DNA of 10,861 bases from Clostridium sp. GTDB taxonomy: Bacteria; Bacillota; Clostridia; Lachnospirales; Lachnospiraceae. This document shows positions 1 to 4,354 of this stretch, one piece after another (the first letter of the stretch is position 1; each line of letters begins with the position of its first letter). The DNA lies in NCBI GenBank assembly GCA_023664325.1, contig JAMPFS010000076.1:1-10861 (forward strand), in the 5' to 3' direction. The position numbers were made by a program, and so were the translations under genes. The notes under the pieces are model-generated. The model worked only from the letters and a program-made list of their open reading frames with translations. It ran no database searches and was not told the origin of the DNA.

Positions 1-224
1 GCAGATGGAGGGATAATTTGCGGTCAAAGCAGAAAAATCAAAGGCTGAATGGAGTTTTGGATTGCGTACTCGTAAGAATGCAAGTAAAAATATTGCACAA
101 AAAAATAGTCGAAAAATGATGAAAAAATACCAAAATATGGTAGCAAATGTCATAGTATTTCCAGAGAGAATTCCTTGAAAATTTTGCTATTTTGTACAAA
201 AAAACTAAGAATATGGTGATTTGC
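1..224. other. AT-rich upstream region, no supportable gene
   Basis: I see no gene I can support here. Frame 2 reads Gln-Met-Glu-Gly followed by TAA at 14-16, which could be the last codons of a gene upstream of the window; in related genomes mazG often precedes hup, but four codons cannot identify it. Frame 2 is then open without ATG near its beginning to a stop at 176-178, and frame 3 is open from 3 to 119. Both encode lysine- and asparagine-rich strings typical of A-rich noncoding DNA and show no recognisable family. A GGAGGG followed by a TTG at 18-20 could start a 33-residue peptide, but nothing else supports it. Confidence 0.5.
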
Positions 225-253
225 TTGACAAACAGGGGGTAAAGCAGTATAAC
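225..253 (+). promoter_or_regulatory. Sigma-A promoter of hup
   Basis: The -35 hexamer TTGACA (225-230) is perfect. It is followed by a 17-base spacer and the -10 hexamer TATAAC (248-253), 5 of 6 to consensus. Transcription would start near 260-261, giving a leader of about 66 bases. Such a strong promoter fits HU, an abundant nucleoid protein. Confidence 0.85.
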
Positions 254-295
254 TATTGCTAGGACTTGCCTAATGGGGCAGGTATATAAGCAATA
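254..295 (+). repeat. Nested inverted repeat in the hup promoter/leader
   Basis: ACTTGCC (264-270) pairs with GGCAGGT (277-283) with one T:G wobble around a 6-base loop. Outside it, TATTGCT (254-260) is the exact reverse complement of AGCAATA (289-295). If transcription starts near 260, only the inner hairpin lies fully in the mRNA, close to its 5' end, where it might stabilise the message. The outer repeat would then act only at DNA level. Confidence 0.45.
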
Positions 296-310
296 CTATA
301 TAATATTAAG

Positions 311-317
311 AGGAGGA
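311..317 (+). promoter_or_regulatory. Ribosome binding site that sets the hup start
   Basis: AGGAGGA ends 9 bases before the ATG at 327. This favours 327 over the in-frame start at 273, which has no ribosome site and would add 18 non-conserved residues. Confidence 0.9.
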
Positions 318-326
318 ACTATTCCT

Positions 327-602
327 ATGAACAAGACAGAGTTAGTTGTGGCTATGGCTGAGAAGACTGAATTATCTAAGAAAGATGCAGAGAAGGCTTT
401 AAAGGCTTTCACTGATGTAGTAGCTGAGGAGTTAGCAAAAGGAGAGAAAATCCAGTTAGTTGGTTTTGGCACATTCGAGGTTGTTGACAGACCTGCAAGA
501 GAGGGACGTAACCCTAAGACTGGCGAGTCTATGAAGATTGCTGCTTCTAAGGCACCTAAGTTTAAGGCTGGTAAGGCTTTAAAGGATGTTGTTAACAAAT
601 AA
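327..602 (+). CDS. hup: HU family DNA-binding protein
   Basis: This 91-residue protein is a bacterial histone-like HU/IHF family member. HU acts as a dimer that binds and bends DNA without strong sequence specificity and compacts the nucleoid. The start MNKTELVVAMAEKTELSKKD is the usual HU N-terminal helix. VGFGTFEVVDRPAREGRNPKTG (about residues 43-64) holds the core GFGTF and the GRNPKTG of the DNA-binding beta arm, and the end KAGKALKDVVNK is also standard. The length matches the family (about 90). It has its own sigma-A promoter and its own terminator, so it is probably a monocistronic, highly expressed gene with some read-through into rqcP. The member could equally be named hbs or hupB. 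Confidence 0.97.
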   Translation: MNKTELVVAMAEKTELSKKDAEKALKAFTDVVAEELAKGEKIQLVGFGTFEVVDRPAREGRNPKTGESMKIAASKAPKFKAGKALKDVVNK

Positions 603-611
603 TTTTGTTAA
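592..611 (+). repeat. AT-only hairpin across the hup stop codon
   Basis: TTAACAAA (592-599) is the exact reverse complement of TTTGTTAA (604-611), with a 4-base loop that includes part of the TAA stop at 600-602. It lies just ahead of the GC-rich terminator, so the hup mRNA could end in two tandem stem-loops. The stem is nearly all A:T and its stability in vivo is uncertain. Confidence 0.45.
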
Positions 612-619
612 GGAACCAG

Positions 620-653
620 GGCTGTTGCATCAGGCAACAGCCTTTTTTCTGTT
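620..653 (+). terminator. Rho-independent terminator of hup
   Basis: GGCTGTTGC (620-628) and GCAACAGCC (634-642) form a perfect 9-bp stem around a 5-base loop, followed directly by TTTTTTCTGTTT. This is a textbook intrinsic terminator 17 bases after the hup stop. The rqcP ribosome site begins at about 655, so the terminator fills the whole space between the two genes. Confidence 0.92.
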
Positions 654-665
654 TAGGAGGACGAT

Positions 666-905
666 ATGAGATTAGATAAATATTTAAAGGTGTCAAGAAT
701 CATCAAGCGGAGAACAGTAGCGAATGATGCCTGTGATGCGGGGCGGATTATGATTAATGGCAAAGTGGCAAAGGCTTCTGCAAATGTGAAGGTAGGGGAT
801 CGGATTGACATTGAGTTTGGTAATAAGAATGTCAGTGTGGAGGTTACGCAGATTGTAGAGTCCACGAAGAAGGAGGATGCAAAAGAAATGTTTAAGTATC
901 TCTAA
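666..905 (+). CDS. rqcP: S4-domain RNA-binding protein RqcP (YabO)
   Basis: This 79-residue protein consists almost only of an S4 RNA-binding domain: MRLDKYLKVSRIIKRRTVAN, then the AGRIMINGKVAKASANVKVGD core. B. subtilis RqcP (YabO) is a slightly longer protein of this type. It binds 50S subunits with RqcH and supports addition of C-terminal alanine tails to chains on stalled ribosomes. Identification rests on the fold, on size, and on its position just upstream of yabP-yabQ-divIC, as in B. subtilis. HslR-type heat-shock S4 proteins are the alternative label. AGGAGG at 655-660 lies 5 bases before the ATG. No separate promoter is visible, so expression probably depends on read-through of the hup terminator. 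Confidence 0.88.
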   Translation: MRLDKYLKVSRIIKRRTVANDACDAGRIMINGKVAKASANVKVGDRIDIEFGNKNVSVEVTQIVESTKKEDAKEMFKYL

Positions 906-910
906 AACAT

Positions 911-939
911 GCATTTTTTCTGTATTTGGTTCATAGAAT
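911..939 (+). promoter_or_regulatory. Putative sigma-E promoter of yabP-yabQ
   Basis: GCATTTT (911-917) matches the B. subtilis sigma-E -35 consensus KMATATT at 6 of 7. After a 14-base spacer, CATAGAAT (932-939) matches CATACANT at 7 of 8. Sigma-E is the mother-cell sporulation factor, and yabP and yabQ are sigma-E genes in B. subtilis, so position and sequence agree. Transcription would start near 946. The -10 also lies within a 6-bp inverted repeat (GTTCAT 929-934, ATGAAC 938-943), whose meaning is unknown. Confidence 0.6.
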
Positions 940-1016
940 GAACAAGGGTAAAGGATTGCAGGCAGTGAACTGGGTGTGTTCTTTTGTTCAGGACAAAGCA
1001 GGAACAGGATATAGGA

Positions 1017-1023
1017 AAGGTGG
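1017..1023 (+). promoter_or_regulatory. Ribosome binding site that sets the yabP start
   Basis: AAGGTGG (one mismatch to AAGGAGG) lies 7 bases before the ATG at 1031. It supports the short form of YabP over an in-frame TTG at 926, which falls inside the predicted promoter and has no ribosome site. Confidence 0.7.
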
Positions 1024-1030
1024 AAATGTT

Positions 1031-1315
1031 ATGGAAGAGGTACGCAATACAAGAGGTCATAAGATCACATTGAATAACCGCGGAGCAGGGGTTGTTACCG
1101 GTGTGAATGCGGTGATATCTTTTGATCCAAATGAGGTGTTGTTGGAGACGGAGCAGGGAGTGCTTTTGATCAAGGGAACGGATTTGAATGTGACAAAGCT
1201 GATGTTGGATAAAGGCGAGGTGGAGGTGGATGGCAGAGTGGATTCTCTGACCTATTCCGATTTGAAACCGGGGCTTAAGGATGAAAATGGATTGTTTAAC
1301 CGTCTGTTTAAGTAG
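1031..1315 (+). CDS. yabP: Sporulation protein YabP
   Basis: This 94-residue protein belongs to the YabP family of sporulation proteins. The pattern MEEVRNTRGHKITLNNRG, then ITGV-like VVTGVNAVISFDPNEVLLET, LLIKGTDLNV and a final FNRLFK resembles the roughly 100-residue B. subtilis YabP along its whole length. The related family member YqfC has the same fold, but the position next to yabQ decides for yabP. Its molecular role is not well defined; in B. subtilis it is made in the mother cell during sporulation. No membrane segment or signal is seen. A longer form beginning at 926 would add 35 non-conserved residues and is unlikely. The stop codon TAG also forms part of the yabQ ribosome site. 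Confidence 0.9.
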   Translation: MEEVRNTRGHKITLNNRGAGVVTGVNAVISFDPNEVLLETEQGVLLIKGTDLNVTKLMLDKGEVEVDGRVDSLTYSDLKPGLKDENGLFNRLFK

Positions 1316-1323
1316 GTGGTGAT

Positions 1324-1746
1324 ATGGCATCATTTATCTATGATGAAGCACACCTGTTTCTGGCATGTATGCTATTGGGAGCTGCGCTGGCATTACTCTA
1401 TGACGGGATACGGATTATCCGTATGCTCGTTCACCACCGGGATTTTGTGGTAGATATAGAAGATCTGTGTTTCTGGCTTTTTACGGCATGGATGGTATTT
1501 TGTACGCTGTTTGCCTATAACCGGGGAGCGCTTAGAGGCTATGCGTTTTTGGGACTGTTTCTGGGATTTTTGCTTTATGCGCTGACCGTAAGCCGTAAGC
1601 TGTTAAATGTTGCGGCAAAGATTGTTCCCTATTGGCGCCGGGGCAGTACATTTTTAAGGAAGCCTTTTGCATTTTTGGGCAGGCATGTGAGAAAGGGATT
1701 GAAAAATATACAGACACAAGTTAAAATGGCAATTAAGGGGAGATAA
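1324..1746 (+). CDS. yabQ: Spore cortex biosynthesis protein YabQ
   Basis: YabQ is a membrane protein needed for spore cortex formation in B. subtilis, where it lies in membranes around the forespore. This 140-residue protein has about three hydrophobic segments: residues 10-27, 47-65 and 72-89. A basic soluble tail follows (WRRGS, RKPFAFLGRHVRKG, ending KMAIKGR). The motif ALLYDGIRIIR after the first segment is typical of the family. The gene starts 8 bases after yabP stops, with AGGTGG overlapping that stop, so the two are probably co-transcribed and translationally linked. The 3' end of the gene contains a likely promoter for divIC. Confidence 0.88.
   Translation: MASFIYDEAHLFLACMLLGAALALLYDGIRIIRMLVHHRDFVVDIEDLCFWLFTAWMVFCTLFAYNRGALRGYAFLGLFLGFLLYALTVSRKLLNVAAKIVPYWRRGSTFLRKPFAFLGRHVRKGLKNIQTQVKMAIKGR
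1699..1727 (+). promoter_or_regulatory. Putative sigma-A promoter of divIC inside yabQ
   Basis: TTGAAA (1699-1704, 5 of 6), a 17-base spacer and TAAAAT (1722-1727, 5 of 6) form a good vegetative promoter within the last codons of yabQ. Transcription would start near 1734, about 25-33 bases before divIC. It would separate divIC, needed in growing cells, from the sporulation-specific promoter of yabP-yabQ. Confidence 0.55.
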
Positions 1747-1757
1747 ACCGAGGTCAG

Positions 1758-2066
1758 GTGAATACATTGAGTAGAAAGAGAAGAAGAAAACAAAAAAGCA
1801 AAAAGGGGCTTCCGATCATTGTATTGGTTGTGATTGTCTTTTGTCTTTGTGTTGGCATGAAAGCCCACTCCCTGAAGGTGGAGCGGGATGAACTGACAGA
1901 GAAGCAGGAAATGCTGGAAAAGCAGATTAAAAGCGAAGAAGCGAGGGCGGAAGAACTGGAAGCGCTTGAGAAATACATGCAGACAAAGAAATATATGGAG
2001 GATGTTGCAAGGGAGAAACTTGGTCTTGTTTATCCGGATGAGATTCTAATTGAGCCGATTAAGTAA
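1758..2066 (+). CDS. divIC: Septum formation initiator, DivIC/FtsB family
   Basis: This is a small bitopic membrane protein of the FtsB/DivIC family, part of the FtsL-DivIC-DivIB (FtsLBQ) divisome complex that controls septal peptidoglycan synthesis. The basic cytoplasmic tail (RKRRRKQKSKK) precedes one transmembrane helix (about residues 18-34). A heptad-like coiled coil follows (about 40-80, rich in E, K and L), and then the typical end YMEDVAREKLGLVYPDEILI. Length is 102 residues from the GTG at 1758. A TTG at 1767 preceded by AGGTGA (1756-1761) is an equally likely start and gives 99 residues. The gene lies directly behind yabQ as in B. subtilis. Confidence 0.9.
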   Translation: MNTLSRKRRRKQKSKKGLPIIVLVVIVFCLCVGMKAHSLKVERDELTEKQEMLEKQIKSEEARAEELEALEKYMQTKKYMEDVAREKLGLVYPDEILIEPIK

Positions 2067-2085
2067 TGGCACCGGATGATACGCA

Positions 2086-2122
2086 TGTCGGAACTTGCGT
2101 TCTTTGAGAAGTAAATTTGACA
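2086..2122 (+). promoter_or_regulatory. Spo0A-box-like sites upstream of spoIIE
   Basis: TGTCGGA (2086-2092) matches the Spo0A box TGTCGAA at 6 of 7. On the opposite strand, 2116-2122 reads TGTCAAA, also 6 of 7, and exactly overlaps the -35 hexamer of the spoIIE promoter. A third weaker match, TGTCGGG, lies downstream at 2173-2179. Spo0A boxes overlapping the -35 are known for Spo0A-activated sigma-A promoters in B. subtilis. Short degenerate sites, so moderate confidence. Confidence 0.45.
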
Positions 2123-2149
2123 GATTATACAGTGGTATGCCGATATAAT
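2117..2149 (+). promoter_or_regulatory. spoIIE promoter with 21-base spacer
   Basis: TTGACA (2117-2122) and TATAAT (2144-2149) are both perfect, but the spacer is 21 bases rather than 17. This non-ideal spacing is known for the Spo0A-dependent, sigma-A spoIIE promoter of B. subtilis (and, at 22 bases, for spoIIG), where phosphorylated Spo0A is needed to activate transcription. Start would be near 2156. Confidence 0.72.
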
Positions 2150-2164
2150 ATATCCCACTTTCAG

Positions 2165-2193
2165 CATTCATTTGTCGGGCAAAACAATGAATG
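2165..2193 (+). repeat. Stem-loop in the spoIIE leader
   Basis: CATTCATT (2165-2172) is the exact reverse complement of AATGAATG (2186-2193), with 13 bases between. An alternative fold pairs CATTCA/TGAATG and TTTG/CAAA around TCGGG. It lies in the predicted leader, 35 bases before the ATG. No T-run follows, so it is not a terminator. Confidence 0.5.
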
Positions 2194-2214
2194 TAGTGTT
2201 GATGCAAAGTGATT

Positions 2215-2220
2215 GGAGGG
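2215..2220 (+). promoter_or_regulatory. Ribosome binding site that sets the spoIIE start
   Basis: GGAGGG lies 7 bases before the ATG at 2228. The in-frame TTG at 2213 overlaps this site and so cannot be the start. Confidence 0.85.
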
Positions 2221-2227
2221 ATGTAGA

Positions 2228-4324
2228 ATGCAATATCGGATGGAATATATTGGGATACATATAGCAGCGTTTTTTGTGGCAAGATGTCAGTTGTTTATGA
2301 TGTATCCCTTTGTTGTGCCATTTTTTATGGCGGCATATTTACAGGATAGAAGTGGGATCAGTTTATTTGCAGTGCTGATGTTTGGACTGTTATCAAAGGC
2401 CGGGTATGTCCAGTGTGTGCGATATGGGAGTATTTTGCTGTTTTTACTTGCCATGCTGGGAAAGACAGACCGCAAACGGATCTTTGAAAATAATATTCAG
2501 ATTGCCATGGCAGCGGGGATGATCCTGTTTGCCATATCCATGCCGTTCCAATATGTGGTGACCGGAAAAGACAGCAGTGTTCTCTATTCTTTCCTGGAGG
2601 GTGTCATTGCCGCATGTATGGTGTTGGTATTTGAGCAGGGCATTGCGGCATTCCGGGCAGGCACAGACCGGATGTTTGCCACGAATGAACGGTTTATCGG
2701 CGTGTTTGCGATATTGGGAGCTGCATTGTTTGGCTGCCCGGTTCTGGAAACCCCGTTTCATTTATTGTTTGCGGTGTGCGGTTATCTGCTGCTTTGCTAT
2801 GCGTACCGTTTTGACAGCAGTGTGGGAATTACTGCGGGAAGCATCACGGGTCTTGCGCTTTCGTTTCAGACGGGGCAGGTGGCTTATCTGGCGGTGATGA
2901 TTCTTCTTGCCTGCCTTATTACGCTTTTAAAGGAGCTGGGGAAACCCGGTGTACTGTTGGCATATGTGGCAGGAGTTGTCCTGCTTGGAATCGTGTATGA
3001 AAAGAGCCTGCTTTATCCACAGATATTGGTTGCATTACTTCTGGCAGTGGGAGCATTTTGGATGACGCCGAAACGAAAAAGGGAACGGATGAAGCAGAGT
3101 GCGGGAGTGGGAAATGTGGATTCACCGGAAACCCTGGTGCAAAAGGTGGTGGGAAACCGTGTGCGGGATTTTGGACAGGCATTTCTTGCTATGGAAAAAA
3201 TGCTGAATATTCATGAGGAGGAGAGGAACCAGATCAGTCTTGGCGGATTGAGCAATATATATCTGAGCGGTGACGGAATTTCTCTTTTGAATGTCGTGGA
3301 ATCAGAGAGCAGCCGCCTTCAGGAAATGAGGAAAAATTTTATCAGGCAGTTAGGGCAGATTGGCGAAGTGATTACCTCCTTTCAGGGAGAGATTGACGAG
3401 GAGATATTTTCAGCTGCCCATTTTGAAAGCCGGGTGATGGAACGGGCGGCAAACATGGGAGTGATGGTGACAAAAGTCATGCCCATAAAAGGGCAAAATG
3501 AACGGTTGCAGGTATATATGAGCTGCTATGCAATGGCGAATCATATGATAACCGGCAGGCAGCTTGCTGAGAAGGTCGGCGCGGCTGCGGGGAGGAAGAT
3601 GGTCTGTGTGGGAAAAGGCGAAGATCTGGTGGGACAGCAGGAGAGGGTTCTTTGCTTTGTGGAAGAAGGGAAATATATGCTCACGACAGGAATTAAACGC
3701 CGGGAACGGCAGGGTGAGCAATTGTGCGGTGATAATTTTTCCATTACGAAGTTAGATATCCAGAAAGCCGTTTTGATGCTGTCAGATGGTATGGGAAGCG
3801 GTGAGGCGGCATTTATCAAAAGCGAGCAGATTGTGGATTTGTTAGAGCAATTGCTGGCAGCGGGATTTTGCAGGGAATTAGCAATTGAACTGTTAAATTC
3901 TTTTATCAGCTTTTTGGCAGATGGAACCATGAGCTCAACGCTTGACCTGACTATGATTGATTTCTATACGGGAACAGCGGATTTTATTAAGCTGGGCGCA
4001 TCTACAACATTTATCAAACGGGGAAGGAAGGTGGAGTGCATCCGGTCTACCTCTCTTCCGGTGGGCGTATTGGAGCAGGTAGAGTTTGACACGTGCAAAA
4101 GATTGCTTTATCATGGTGATATCGTTGTTATGGTAAGTGACGGGGTGCTGGACGGCATTATTTTTGAGAATAAAGAGGAGTATCTGGCGGATTTGATTGC
4201 CGGTATGGATACCTGCAATGCCCAGACTATGGCGGAGCGGATTATGGATGACGTGGAGTCCATGCAAAGAGAGGGAATGAAGGATGACAGCACCGTCTTA
4301 GTTGCCGGAATCTGGGAGCGGTGA
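2228..4324 (+). CDS. spoIIE: Stage II sporulation protein E (PP2C phosphatase)
   Basis: SpoIIE is a membrane phosphatase at the polar septum. It dephosphorylates the anti-anti-sigma factor SpoIIAA and so releases sigma-F in the forespore; in B. subtilis it also interacts with FtsZ. The protein has 698 residues, shorter than the B. subtilis form (about 830). Residues 1 to about 285 are a multi-pass membrane region with roughly nine to ten hydrophobic helices, ending in the basic stretch PKRKRERMK. A cytoplasmic regulatory part follows, then a C-terminal PP2C domain from about 490. Metal-site motifs are visible: SDGMGSGEA with D520, MVSDGV with D638 and DDSTV with D686/D687. No truncation is seen. 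Start ATG 2228 follows GGAGGG. It is the first gene of a tight block with tilS, hpt and ftsH. Confidence 0.96.
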   Translation: MQYRMEYIGIHIAAFFVARCQLFMMYPFVVPFFMAAYLQDRSGISLFAVLMFGLLSKAGYVQCVRYGSILLFLLAMLGKTDRKRIFENNIQIAMAAGMILFAISMPFQYVVTGKDSSVLYSFLEGVIAACMVLVFEQGIAAFRAGTDRMFATNERFIGVFAILGAALFGCPVLETPFHLLFAVCGYLLLCYAYRFDSSVGITAGSITGLALSFQTGQVAYLAVMILLACLITLLKELGKPGVLLAYVAGVVLLGIVYEKSLLYPQILVALLLAVGAFWMTPKRKRERMKQSAGVGNVDSPETLVQKVVGNRVRDFGQAFLAMEKMLNIHEEERNQISLGGLSNIYLSGDGISLLNVVESESSRLQEMRKNFIRQLGQIGEVITSFQGEIDEEIFSAAHFESRVMERAANMGVMVTKVMPIKGQNERLQVYMSCYAMANHMITGRQLAEKVGAAAGRKMVCVGKGEDLVGQQERVLCFVEEGKYMLTTGIKRRERQGEQLCGDNFSITKLDIQKAVLMLSDGMGSGEAAFIKSEQIVDLLEQLLAAGFCRELAIELLNSFISFLADGTMSSTLDLTMIDFYTGTADFIKLGASTTFIKRGRKVECIRSTSLPVGVLEQVEFDTCKRLLYHGDIVVMVSDGVLDGIIFENKEEYLADLIAGMDTCNAQTMAERIMDDVESMQREGMKDDSTVLVAGIWER
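3942..3970 (+). promoter_or_regulatory. Possible internal promoter for tilS-hpt-ftsH
   Basis: TTGACC (3942-3947, 5 of 6), a 17-base spacer and TATACG (3965-3970, 4 of 6) lie inside spoIIE, about 380 bases before tilS. The bases also encode a conserved part of the phosphatase domain, so the match may be chance. It is the best vegetative promoter candidate I found ahead of tilS. Confidence 0.25.
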
Positions 4325-4340
4325 GTGAAAAGGGCAGAAA

Positions 4341-4347
4341 AGAGGAG
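4341..4347 (+). promoter_or_regulatory. Ribosome binding site that sets the tilS start
   Basis: AGAGGAG lies 7 bases before the ATG at 4355. It favours this start over the GTG at 4325, which directly follows the spoIIE stop and has a poorer ribosome site. Confidence 0.75.
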
Positions 4348-4354
4348 AAGCAGC

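Noticed and set aside
3..178. Open frames in the first 180 bases
   Set aside because: A-rich, lysine-heavy strings without conserved motif; no convincing start with ribosome site.
273..326. Upstream start for HU giving an 18-residue extension
   Set aside because: The start has no ribosome site and lies in the leader hairpin; the ATG at 327 has AGGAGGA at good distance and matches the family start.
990..1000. SpoIIID-like GGACAAAGC upstream of yabP
   Set aside because: The consensus is short and degenerate and the match has two mismatches.
926..1030. Longer YabP beginning at a TTG
   Set aside because: Extension is not conserved, lacks a ribosome site and overlaps the likely sigma-E promoter.
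4325..4354. GTG start for tilS immediately after the spoIIE stop
   Set aside because: The added ten residues are non-conserved and the ATG at 4355 has a better ribosome site, though coupling from the GTG cannot be fully excluded.
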